Part shown: positions 31,009 through 40,400 of the stretch, one piece after another
Layout: every line of letters starts with the position of its first letter
Position numbering within the stretch: position 1 is the first letter of the stretch
Assembly: GCA_002346225.1 (NCBI GenBank)
Contig: DDYY01000015.1
Location: 1-41,815, forward strand
From: Bacteroidetes bacterium UBA3022
GTDB taxonomy: Bacteria > Bacteroidota > Bacteroidia > Chitinophagales > BACL12
Direction: 5' to 3'
Length of the DNA stretch: 41,815 bases
Position numbers and translations under genes: made by a program
Notes under the pieces: generated by a model
Database searches by the model: none
The model's input: only the letters and a program-made list of their open reading frames with translations
What the model was told of the DNA's origin: nothing

Positions 31009-33087
31009 TTACAGGATAGTAACCTCCACTCGCTGATTGAGTGAACGTCCTTCCGGTGTATCATCTGATGCAATGGGTCTTGATTTTCCATAACCTACCG
31101 CCTCAATCCGGGAGGCATCTATACCTTTTTCCTGCAAATAGGTTTTAACAGCTTCGGCTCTTTGTCTACTCAGGTTATTGCAATACTCATCGTCGCATAG
31201 CCCGTTGGTATGACCTCCAATCTCTACCCGCAGTTTGCTGTTGTTCCTCATGAAGATAGCCAATTCATCGAGTTCCTCCCAAGATTCACTCTTGATAACA
31301 TAACTGTTGGCTCTGAACTGAAGGTTGTCAAGTCTGAACGATTCTCCTTTTTTGGCCGGGGTTAGTCTGAAGTCTATCCGTTTCACTTTTTGCTCATTGA
31401 CTTCTGCTATTTCCACCAGTTCTTCGTGGTAGAGATAGCCATCACTTATTACTATAACCTTATATGTTATATTATCAGTTATTTTTTTTCTGTAATTCTT
31501 GTTCAAAGTGTTGATGGAGTCTGGAGGATAGCTGAAGTCGGCAACTTCAAATATTACCGTCGCTTCAATTGGTAATTCTGTAGCTTCATCGAACACAGTT
31601 CCGAACAACAGTAGATCATTGGTCAATACGACAGGTTCTGACGGAGTATCTGTTGTGGACAGCGGTTGTACGGATTCTTTTTCGGTAGAGGCTTCTGTTA
31701 CTATTTCCTCTTCTTCATGCAGAACTGGTGCTATCTGTATTCGATAAATATCAGGGTTGAAATAAGCATCTCTGGTAGATGTAAAATAGGCGTAGGAGCA
31801 ACTGTCATTGTAAGTAAAATAGGCATCGAACCCGTCGCTGTTGATTTTTGGTCCCAGGTTTTTAGGTGTACCCCATTTTAACCACGTATCATCGAGTCGC
31901 TCTGCGATGTAAATATCCATTTCTCCATATCCGGGCAAACCGTCGGATGCAAAAAAGAGGTATTTCCCGTCGGGGGATAAGGACGGTGCCATTTCATTGC
32001 CGCTGGTATTGATCACATTGCCCAGGTGCATAGGAGGTGTCCATTGCAGCTGATTAGAGGAAAAGCAAACATAGATATCCTTCATGCCCAGTCCGTCGGC
32101 TTTTTCCAGTGAAACCAGCATCACCGTTCTGTCGGTATTGACAAAGTATTCAGCGTAGAAGTTGTAGCTAATTAGACCGGGGGTAAAAAGGTTGAGAGGG
32201 TAGCGCCAGGTATCTTCGTTTTGCCAGGTTTGAGCTACGCCCATGCTGCGGCGGCCATCGGGGTAGTAGGCATTGGCAAGAGAAAGCAATTTTCCGTTAT
32301 TGGAGGTTCCAATAACATAGTTGTTGTAACTGTTATTGATGGGCGCTCCGGGGTTAACTGCGGTACTTAGGGCTTTACCAGAAATGTCCGCATACCAGAT
32401 ATCGTCATTGAGCACATTACCCGTATTGCCCGGATGGTCTTTTCTGGTAAAGTAGAGTCTTTTGCCATCGTCGCTGAGGATGGGCGCAATATCCGAGCCG
32501 GGAGAATTGATAATGGCTCCTGGATTTTCGGCATCCCCGATAAACTGAAAATAATCAGTTAAAGGAACTTCGGGCATTTGATAAGGTACCTTGCCGGAGC
32601 TAATACCGATAGCATCTATCTGATTGAAGCCGGGAACGCTTTCTGTATCGAGAATCAACTTCAGGTCGGATGTGACAAAGGAAGTTCTGGGAATATCTAT
32701 TACCAGCATCCTGCCATATTGGGGTTCCACTTGCGGGCGAACGTACACCGAATGGGCTACATTATATTGATCAAACAGTAATATTTCTTTGATGGCACCG
32801 GCATTGTGGTTCTCGGAAACGTAAATGCGTTCAACCTGAATTTTTTCTTTGAAGGCTACACGGACAAACTCCTCCTGGTTATTGTCGGGAAGCTTAGGAA
32901 CCCAGGCGCAACCGCAATCGCCCAGTGCCGGCAGTTTGGAAGGAGGACCCAGGACTTGCTTTGCGCTGTAAGCTATTTCACCTCTTTGGGAAGAGTAGGA
33001 AAGCAGCCTGTCGGCCCACTGAATTTGCGCTGATGCAAGGCCTGTGCCGGCGATAAGAATAAAAAGCAGGTAAAGCGGTTTCTTCAT
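31009..33087 (-). CDS. PD40/OmpA envelope protein, PorE-like architecture (first of a tandem pair)
   Basis: A 692-residue paralogue of the following gene. The ATG at 33087 starts a signal peptide (MKKPLYLLFILIA, cleavage near LASAQ); the upstream in-frame start at 33141 has no signal-like sequence. Domain order is the same: discoidin-like (YSSQRGEIAYSAKQVLGPPSK); propeller with PD40 repeats (LSDDGKRLYFTRKDHPG, LSPDGKYLFFASDGLPGYGE); an acidic linker (about 485-510); a carboxypeptidase-like domain (GTVFDEATELPIEATV); and the OmpA domain (GHTNGLCDDEYC...LSRQRAEAV). Both paralogues have Asn instead of Asp in the GHT(D/N) motif. A possible -7 promoter element lies at 33106-33113. Confidence 0.87.
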   Translation of the reverse strand: MKKPLYLLFILIAGTGLASAQIQWADRLLSYSSQRGEIAYSAKQVLGPPSKLPALGDCGCAWVPKLPDNNQEEFVRVAFKEKIQVERIYVSENHNAGAIKEILLFDQYNVAHSVYVRPQVEPQYGRMLVIDIPRTSFVTSDLKLILDTESVPGFNQIDAIGISSGKVPYQMPEVPLTDYFQFIGDAENPGAIINSPGSDIAPILSDDGKRLYFTRKDHPGNTGNVLNDDIWYADISGKALSTAVNPGAPINNSYNNYVIGTSNNGKLLSLANAYYPDGRRSMGVAQTWQNEDTWRYPLNLFTPGLISYNFYAEYFVNTDRTVMLVSLEKADGLGMKDIYVCFSSNQLQWTPPMHLGNVINTSGNEMAPSLSPDGKYLFFASDGLPGYGEMDIYIAERLDDTWLKWGTPKNLGPKINSDGFDAYFTYNDSCSYAYFTSTRDAYFNPDIYRIQIAPVLHEEEEIVTEASTEKESVQPLSTTDTPSEPVVLTNDLLLFGTVFDEATELPIEATVIFEVADFSYPPDSINTLNKNYRKKITDNITYKVIVISDGYLYHEELVEIAEVNEQKVKRIDFRLTPAKKGESFRLDNLQFRANSYVIKSESWEELDELAIFMRNNSKLRVEIGGHTNGLCDDEYCNNLSRQRAEAVKTYLQEKGIDASRIEAVGYGKSRPIASDDTPEGRSLNQRVEVTIL

Positions 33088-33105
33088 AGAAATTGAAATA
33101 CGGGG

Positions 33106-33113
33106 CAAAGCTA
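33106..33113 (-). promoter_or_regulatory. Putative -7 element for the OmpA pair
   Basis: The minus strand reads TAGCTTTG, matching TAnnTTTG, 18 bases before the ATG at 33087. A TTG is present upstream, but 25 bases away, which is too far for the usual spacing. Confidence 0.35.
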
Positions 33114-33200
33114 CACCTTGTAACGGGCCTGTTTCAGACAATGTTGTATATTCTTATCAACAACCAAAGTGGGTGTATACTGTTAATTTTACACGCTGTA

Positions 33201-33836
33201 ATGACAAAAAAAGAAAGAGTAGCATTTATAACCGATAAACTCGAGGAGCTATATCCCGAAACTCCCGTGCCGCTGGACCACAAGGACCCTTATACGCTTC
33301 TGGTAGCAGTTGTATTGAGTGCGCAGTGTACAGATGCCAGGGTGAATACGGTAACTCCCCGGTTGTTCAGCCTTGCAGACAATCCAAGGGATATGGCCGG
33401 GCAAAGTGTAGAAGAAGTTCGCGAAATCATTCGTCCATGTGGTTTATCTCCCGGTAAATCAAAAGCCATTGTAGAGTTATCGCGCATCATTACAGCGTCG
33501 CACGGTGGTAAGGTGCCCAATACCTTTGAGGATTTGGAGAAGCTTCCGGGGGTTGGACATAAAACGGCAAGCGTTGTGATGTCGCAGGCTTTCGGCGTGC
33601 CTGCCTTTCCTGTAGATACGCATATACACCGGCTTGCCCAGCGCTGGCGCCTGACCAATGGTAAAAGTGTGGAGCAGACGGAAAAAGACCTTAAGCGATT
33701 ATTTGACCAATCGCTTTGGAATAAACTCCATTTACAAATCATTTTTTTTGGCAGGGAATACTGCAAAGCCAGAGGACACGACCCACTTTTTTGTCCCATC
33801 TGCAGCGTAGTGAACAAAAAAAAGACGGCCACTTAG
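33201..33836 (+). CDS. nth: Endonuclease III (DNA glycosylase/AP lyase)
   Basis: A 211-residue base-excision-repair enzyme that removes oxidised pyrimidines and cuts the abasic site. The ATG at 33201 starts the family match (MTKKERVAFITDKLEELYP); an in-frame start at 33093 would read through the divergent gene's promoter region. The helix-hairpin-helix LPGVGHKTA (115-123) carries catalytic Lys121, and Asp139 lies in PVDTHIHR. The C-terminal cysteine cluster is unusual: Cys188, Cys198 and Cys201 are visible, and no fourth Cys follows. The last codons overlap a minus-strand terminator. Confidence 0.94.
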   Translation: MTKKERVAFITDKLEELYPETPVPLDHKDPYTLLVAVVLSAQCTDARVNTVTPRLFSLADNPRDMAGQSVEEVREIIRPCGLSPGKSKAIVELSRIITASHGGKVPNTFEDLEKLPGVGHKTASVVMSQAFGVPAFPVDTHIHRLAQRWRLTNGKSVEQTEKDLKRLFDQSLWNKLHLQIIFFGREYCKARGHDPLFCPICSVVNKKKTAT

Positions 33837-33848
33837 GACCGCCTTTTC
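33816..33848 (-). terminator. Terminator for the giant type A protein gene
   Basis: On the minus strand AAAAGGCGG and CCGTCTTTT form a nine-pair stem with one G-T wobble, followed by an eight-T tail. On the plus strand the same bases contain an A-C mismatch, so it works best for the minus-strand gene. Its T run is the A run of the final lysine codons of nth. Confidence 0.7.
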
Positions 33849-33867
33849 GCATATACTCATGAAAAGA

Positions 33868-36800
33868 TCATCGTAATATTACGAAATCCTTTGTAAATCT
33901 TGTTCCATCCACATCAAACACCAGCTGGTAGATACCTGCGGGCTGGTCGCTTAAATTCAGTGGTCTGTTGGCTTGTATCACTGAACCGAGGTTTTCAGCA
34001 AATACCATTTGACCTGAAGTATTGTAAACTTCATAGCGAACATCGCGTGCTGTATTGAAGTTGATGTTGATGAATGCATTTCCATCGGAAGGATTGGGAT
34101 ATACCACTGTCATAGCCGAAGGATCCAGCGTCTCGATTCCGGTTACACCAACATAAATGATGGTGTCATAAGAACTGTAACCACAGTAGTTTTCCGCTAC
34201 CAGCACTACGGTGTAAACACCTGTAGCGAAAGTGTGGTCAGGATCTTCTGCAATTTCATAGGTTCCATCACCATAGTACCAGGTATAATCAGCACCCGGG
34301 GATGATAGGTTGTTAAATGAAACCAGAGAACCCGTCATGGTGAAATCGAACAGGGCATCAGGTGTGTAGTTGAGTTCTACATTGATGGTATCACCTTTGA
34401 TACAACCGGTTACAGGGTGGGTAACCAGTACCCAGAATTCACCGGGAACATCCACTGTTTCTACCTGGGTTGTCGCGCCTGTGCTCCACTGATATATCAT
34501 ACCCGGATTTTCAGCATCCAGCACCAGAGAATCACAAACAATCTGATCAAAACCAAGGTCAACTTCCGGTGCTTCCAGGTTGACAATGGTTGTGCAGAGT
34601 GTATCGTTGGAATAATCTTCGTCCACGTATATTTCAGTCCATACACACACTTCATGCGGACCTAAAGCAGAAAGATCTGCAGGTTCATCGAAAACAAATA
34701 TTTCAGATGTACCGGGAGCGATGTTGGTGGTCATGACTTCAGCATTTACCGGACCACCATCAATTTGATACTTCACGAGGAAGCTTGCAATAGCTGTCGG
34801 ACCAAAGTTCTGCACTTCCACAGCAATGGTTGTCAAACTATCGAGTCCACAACCATCAGGAGGAGAAGTAAGTGCAACTACACCTGCATCCACCGGAGAA
34901 CAATACTTCATGAACTCAAATATGTTCTTTCTCAGGTTATCAGCTTCAGTCGGAGGAGAGTGGTATTGTGCCGGCGTCATACCGCCAAAGAGCACTATGC
35001 CTTCTCCCCATTCTTTCATCTGTAAAACGGCTGTTGAAGGAGTATAGAAATCTTCAATCAATTTAGTCAGACCGGTTCCTGTAATCTTGGCGTGCGCAAA
35101 GTTGTAGAAGAAGCCTGTCCAGTCGTCGCCTACAGGCGTGTAAGGCGCATTGAAAATCACAAAGCCATCGTCGGTTGCTTCACCCCAGTAAACATAGCTG
35201 GGGAAATTGAGCGTAACGCCACCAAAACCAAGATTAATGTTGGCACCTTCATAAGGGGCTGCATTAAGAATAAGATTACCTCCGGAGGTAACCCAGTTTT
35301 CCATGGTATTGATATTTTCGTCTACAAATGCCTTGAACTCAATGGCTGTATAATCACCACCATCAATATAGACAAAGCAGGTGTTTTCGTTAAATACATC
35401 ATTGGGGTCCATGGTATCGAAAAATTCTTCAGTCCATCCATCCTCACCAAACACCTCATCCATTTTATCCTGATTATCAGTAGAACCAAATGGATCTGCA
35501 GTAGACAGGTGGATATAGTAGGCATTGGTTCCAACGACAGGTGAGAGGTTCTTCACCAGTTCACAGAGTGTATCGTTGGAGGTATCTTCATCTCCGGGAA
35601 GGCTTGTCCATGCGCAGAGGTCGTAGTCACCATCTGCAAATAAGTCAATGGTGCCGGAGAAAGTAAAGATGTCGGTCTCTCCGGGGGCCAGAGAACCTGT
35701 CCAAAGCTGCGTTACCGGAGCAGCGCCATCTAATGAGTAGCTTACATCCAGGCTGGTATGAGTGTTGGTACCGTAATTGGTAATTTCCACAGACACCACT
35801 TCTGCAGCAGAGAGTTCTACATCGGAAACTGGTGATATGATGGCCGAAACACCTACGTCATCTGGGAATGGATCCTGGATGCGAATGTTATCAAAGGCAA
35901 TTCCGTTGTATCCGGAAAGAAAAGAGCTTTTAAAGCGCATTCTGAATTTAACAGAGCTTTCTCCTGCCAGGAAGGCAATATCATGGTGGGCTGTTTTCCA
36001 TCCACCACTGGATCCCACCCAGCCTCTTTCATAGGTTGCTGTTACAGGGTCATATTCAAAGGAATAGCCGAAGGTGGTATACCAGTTATCACCGGTACCA
36101 ACATCGCCTAATACGGTCCAGGAAGCGCCTGCATCAGTTGAATATTCCAGCTGAGCGCCGTCATAAGAAGGGTAGGTTTCCCACCAGATATCCAGTTCAA
36201 TATAGGGAAGCAGCAGGGAACTGAAATCCAGACAAGGACTTTCTACATAATCATCTTCATAGGTGAGGTAGTTGCCATCTATGTTGGTTCCCCAGGATTT
36301 TAAACTTGATGGGGTAGCAGGAGGTGCCTCGTCGATAATAGAAGCCGATGGTGTGCCCAATTCCCAAGATTCGGTTCCGTAATTAATCCATCCGCCGGCA
36401 CCCAATTCAAAATCTTCGAAATAAGGATACGAGCTGATTACCGGTATGTTGGTAAAATTGACGGTGGTGGTATCATCGCTGTATACCGTATCTAAATCCA
36501 AAATGGTATAAGCTGTAAAGGAGTAATCACCCGGGTTGCTTAAGTCTGCCGGTGTGGTAAATGTATAATCTACAGATGCATAGGATGCTATCGGGCTGCC
36601 GGTATAAGTTTCTACTACCGGAGTGGATAATCCTGAAACAGGATCATCGAAGAAATAGGCCACTTCAAAATCACTAATAGTTTCCAGACCGATATTGGTA
36701 ATTGTTACCGTTACGTTTTCTTCGCCTATTCCGCAGGCAGTTTCCAAATCTACACCTGTAACACCTAAATCATAATCAGTAGCAGTTGGGATGAATACTG

Positions 36801-37290
36801 AATAATCCTCTACTTCACCGTAGCTGTAGCTGGTAGCACATGCGCTGATAGCACCGGGAGGGAAATATACACAACGCAGCCTCAGTCGGGTTTCACCCGG
36901 CAGCGCTGTAAAAGGTACAGTGAACGTGATGGTTCCTTCTGCTCCTGCTGAGATAATGATATCACTTCCGCCTAACTTTTCTGATGCACTGAAAATTTCA
37001 TTCTGATCCCAGTCAATCCAAACAGCATAGTACTCTGTATAAGACGGACAGTTGTGTATAGTGAGTGTGTATTCCAGCCCTGGAATTAACAAAGTACTCA
37101 GGTCGGTATAGTCGTTGTAATCGAGCCCTGCACCGGTGAAATTGGAAATGTCTCCGAGCTCGAAGCCATCACAGTAGTCACCGGCGGCGGTACCTGAACT
37201 GTAGTCAGGAATACAGTACTGTGCTTGTGCATTGAGCCCTACCAAGAGTGCCAGACTTAGGGTTAGAAATATCTTGTACATGTGCTTCAT
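33868..37290 (-). CDS. Giant secreted protein: GEVED/MAM-like/CARDB/Rossmann/PKD, T9SS type A
   Basis: A 1140-residue secreted protein with signal peptide (MKHMYKIFLTLSLALLV, cleavage near AQAQ). Domain order, approximate residues: a GEVED domain (25-170, ends YGEVEDYS); a CARDB-like sandwich (173-280); a MAM-like sandwich (285-475, WWETYPSYDGAQLEYSTD); CARDB-like (480-580); a Rossmann-type domain resembling ThuA/class I amidotransferases (590-810, ENWVTSGGNLILNAAP, VLFGGMTPAQYHSPP); CARDB-like (815-915); Ig-like (920-985); PKD (985-1055); and a type A sorting domain (1060-1140, VVYPNPSDGNA to the final DFVILR). Ligand and function are unknown; surface binding is inferred. Confidence 0.87.
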   Translation of the reverse strand: MKHMYKIFLTLSLALLVGLNAQAQYCIPDYSSGTAAGDYCDGFELGDISNFTGAGLDYNDYTDLSTLLIPGLEYTLTIHNCPSYTEYYAVWIDWDQNEIFSASEKLGGSDIIISAGAEGTITFTVPFTALPGETRLRLRCVYFPPGAISACATSYSYGEVEDYSVFIPTATDYDLGVTGVDLETACGIGEENVTVTITNIGLETISDFEVAYFFDDPVSGLSTPVVETYTGSPIASYASVDYTFTTPADLSNPGDYSFTAYTILDLDTVYSDDTTTVNFTNIPVISSYPYFEDFELGAGGWINYGTESWELGTPSASIIDEAPPATPSSLKSWGTNIDGNYLTYEDDYVESPCLDFSSLLLPYIELDIWWETYPSYDGAQLEYSTDAGASWTVLGDVGTGDNWYTTFGYSFEYDPVTATYERGWVGSSGGWKTAHHDIAFLAGESSVKFRMRFKSSFLSGYNGIAFDNIRIQDPFPDDVGVSAIISPVSDVELSAAEVVSVEITNYGTNTHTSLDVSYSLDGAAPVTQLWTGSLAPGETDIFTFSGTIDLFADGDYDLCAWTSLPGDEDTSNDTLCELVKNLSPVVGTNAYYIHLSTADPFGSTDNQDKMDEVFGEDGWTEEFFDTMDPNDVFNENTCFVYIDGGDYTAIEFKAFVDENINTMENWVTSGGNLILNAAPYEGANINLGFGGVTLNFPSYVYWGEATDDGFVIFNAPYTPVGDDWTGFFYNFAHAKITGTGLTKLIEDFYTPSTAVLQMKEWGEGIVLFGGMTPAQYHSPPTEADNLRKNIFEFMKYCSPVDAGVVALTSPPDGCGLDSLTTIAVEVQNFGPTAIASFLVKYQIDGGPVNAEVMTTNIAPGTSEIFVFDEPADLSALGPHEVCVWTEIYVDEDYSNDTLCTTIVNLEAPEVDLGFDQIVCDSLVLDAENPGMIYQWSTGATTQVETVDVPGEFWVLVTHPVTGCIKGDTINVELNYTPDALFDFTMTGSLVSFNNLSSPGADYTWYYGDGTYEIAEDPDHTFATGVYTVVLVAENYCGYSSYDTIIYVGVTGIETLDPSAMTVVYPNPSDGNAFININFNTARDVRYEVYNTSGQMVFAENLGSVIQANRPLNLSDQPAGIYQLVFDVDGTRFTKDFVILR

Positions 37291-37394
37291 TGTTTACTAG
37301 CTGGTTTATGCCTAAAAAACTACGTTAAAGTTACGTAATCAACACCGGAACTTGCAAAATGCCTACTGTGAATAAAAATTCTGACAATTTGATG

Positions 37395-37431
37395 AAACAA
37401 AAAACGGCAGTCCGGTGAAGGACTGCCGTTT
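37395..37431 (-). terminator. Terminator for the right-hand giant protein gene
   Basis: Left arm AAACGGCAGTCC and right arm GGACTGCCGTTT form a perfect 12-pair stem around a six-base loop. On the minus strand it is followed by a T-rich tail (GTTTTTTGTTTC). Confidence 0.85.
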
Positions 37432-37451
37432 GGTTAAAACCGGTTCGGGGT

Positions 37452-40400
37452 TTATTTATTGAGAATAATGGGTTTAGAGAATTGGTTTTCTCCTGCATAC
37501 ACCCTCAGCGTGTAAACGCCATCGGCATAAGGAGCCAAGTCAAGTTCCCATGTGTCATTCTGTATAGTGCCAGGTATTGCAGACCATACAACTTGTCCGA
37601 GGCTGTTGACCACTTCCATCCTTACCTCATAAGCAGCTTCGAAGTCCATGGTAACGACTATTTTGCCACTTGTTGGGTTCGGGTAAACTGTAGTGCTTCC
37701 GGCCAGGATGTCTTCAATACTGTTAGCTACAGAAATAGTAGCACTGTAGAAGTCAGATCCGCAACCATTGGACACTGTCAGTGTCACGTTGTACACACCC
37801 AGTGCAGTGTATACATGTACGGGGTTGGTTTCTGTAGAAGTAATACCATCGCCAAAGTTCCAGCTGTAGGAAGCTCCACCTGTTGAAGTGTTGGTGAAGT
37901 TTACTGTCAATCCGGTAGCTGTATATGTGAAGCTCGCCACAGGAGAGAACTCCATATTTACTACTATATCATCCGTCGCAGAACAACCGGTAGTAGGATT
38001 GGTAACAGTTACAGAATAAGTGCCTGATGAGGTAACGATGATTTCCTGTGTATTGGCTCCGGTGCTCCACAGATAGGTAGATCCTGGATTACCTGCATCC
38101 AGTTCCAGCTCATCACAGAATGTACCGTTGGCAGGCAGTGTAACTACCGGTGTTGCCAATGCTGTAACAGTAGTAGTGAGGTCATCATTAGAACCATCAA
38201 TATCACCGGGAATAGAAACAGATGTTTCTATCGTGTGCGGTCCGGCTGCAGAAAGGTCTGCAGTTGCCAGGAAGGTGTAAGTATAAGTAGCACCTGCGTC
38301 GATAACATCTGTTATGGTTTCAGTAACCACTATTCCGCCATCCACAGAGAAGGACACATCCACGTCAGATACTGCAATACCGGAGAGGTTTTCAATTTCT
38401 ACAGTAACAGCTTCTACGCCCAGTCCGCAGCCACTTTCAGGCGATACCAGTTCCACCATAGCCAGGTCCACAGGTGCAACAGCACACTCTGACAGATAAG
38501 CCAGGATATTCGCTCTCAGGTTGAAAGCTTCTGTCGCTGGTGAATGGTAGAATGTAACGGTCATACCACCAAACATAACCCTACCGGCACCCCAGCTTTT
38601 TTCTGCCAGCACCACGTTGGAAGGAGCAAATTCATCAACCAATACGGTGTCAAAATCACCCTGTATCCGCGCATGTCCGAAGGAACCACCAGACCAGCTG
38701 GTACCTACCGGTGTAAACGGACCGGCAAAAATGGGATGGGAAGCATCATATGCCTCAGCGTTGTTGGTATAATAAGCATAGGTGAGTTCTGTTCCGTCAA
38801 ATCCGAAATCCATTCCATCACCTTCGTTAGGTGCTGAATTCAGGAACAGCTTTCCACCGGAAGAAACCCAGCCTTCTATCAGGACGATGTTATCATCCAG
38901 GAATTCTTCGAGTTCATCTGCATGTCCGTCGCTACCTTCCAGCCACACAAAACAGGTAGCTGAACTGAATACGCTTGTGGGGTCAACATCTTCGAAGTAG
39001 CCGAGCTCCCAGCCATCGGGGAATGCTTCGTCCATAGCCTCAGAGTTGGTAGTAGTAAACCATGCTTCGGCACCACCGTATACATCTGAATAGATGTAAT
39101 AAGCGTCGTCGCCAGTTACCGGCAACAGGTTGGAGATGGTTTGACAGATACTATCGTTGCTGAGGTCTTCATCACCTGCCAATGCTGTCCATGCACAGAT
39201 TTCATAATCACCATCGTCACTTAAGTCTACAGTTGCAGAGAAAGTGTACTCTGCTGTAAGACCCGGATCAACAGTACCTGTGAATGTTTCGGTGACAATA
39301 GCACCACCATCCAGCTGGTAAGAGACAGGGAAGCCTGACTGAGGAAGTGTACCAAAGTTTTGTACTTCAATAGTCACTGATTCAGTTGTAGATAAATCAG
39401 GTGCTGAGAAAGGTTCTACGATATCCACCACACCTACATCATTGGGGAATGGATCAGAAACATAGAAGTTATCGAAGGCAACTCCATCTGCAAATCCGAT
39501 GAAACCGGAAGTTGCCATATGGAATCTGAATTGTACCTGAGGTTCTCCAGCGAGGAAAGTTATGTCATGTTGCGCAGTCTCCCAGCCACCGCCGGAACCT
39601 TCCCATGCAGGGAAATAAGTACCTGAAACAGGGTCAAAGTCAAATGCGTAACAACCGCCCGGGGTATACCAGTTATCGCCCGTTCCAATGCCTCCTATTG
39701 GATCCCATGATGCGCCGGCATCTGTGGAGTACTCGAGTCTTACACCATCCCAGAAGTCGGGCGTTTCCCACCAGATATCGAAACGTACAAACGGCAGTAC
39801 CAGATCGGTGAAGTCGAAACAAGGGCTTTGTACCCATGAATCTTCGGTGAGATCGTAGAAGTCATTCAGGTTAGTTGCCCATGAATTTTCTGAAGAAGGA
39901 GTTGTAGGAGGTGCACCATCAATGATGGAAGCTGAAGGGAATCCTAACTCCCAGGTGCTGTTGCTACCGCCTGAAGTCCATCCTTCGGGACCGTCTTCAA
40001 AGTCTTCAGAATAAGGGAATGTGGCAATAACAGGAATGTTGGTAATAATGGCATCGGCAGTATCATTGCTGATAATAGTGTCGCCTGCCAGTGATGTCCA
40101 TACCAGGATTTCGTGTTCGCCCAGTGTTGACAGGTCTGCCAAAGCGGTGAAAGTGTAATCAACTGATTCACCCGGATCAAGTGTGCCGGGAACAATTTCA
40201 GTTACAACGGAACCGCCATCTACCTGCAGATTAACAGGTATATCAGTAGCGGGATCAAAGCCGTAGTTGCGCACTTTGGCGATTACGGTAGCTGTTTCCA
40301 GTCCGCAGCCATCATTGGGTTCAATGATAGTAGCCACACCGGCATCGATATCAGCTAAAGTACAAGCCGCCAGGTAGGAGACTATATTGTACCTCAGATT

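Noticed and set aside
33093..33200. Extended N-terminus for nth
   Set aside because: The family match begins at 33201, and the extension crosses the divergent gene's promoter region.
33290..33832. 180-codon open frame antisense to nth
   Set aside because: It lies wholly inside nth, has a low-complexity composition, and no start context or homology signal.
35092..35544. 150-codon plus-strand frame opposite the giant type A gene
   Set aside because: It lies opposite a continuous 1140-codon gene and has no independent support.
37291..37394. Promoter or small RNA in the gap between the two giant genes
   Set aside because: No TAnnTTTG match was found on the minus strand; apart from the terminator at 37395-37431, nothing was recognised.
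37482..37886. 134-codon plus-strand frame opposite the right-hand giant gene
   Set aside because: It is antisense to PKD and sorting-domain codons and looks like a shadow.
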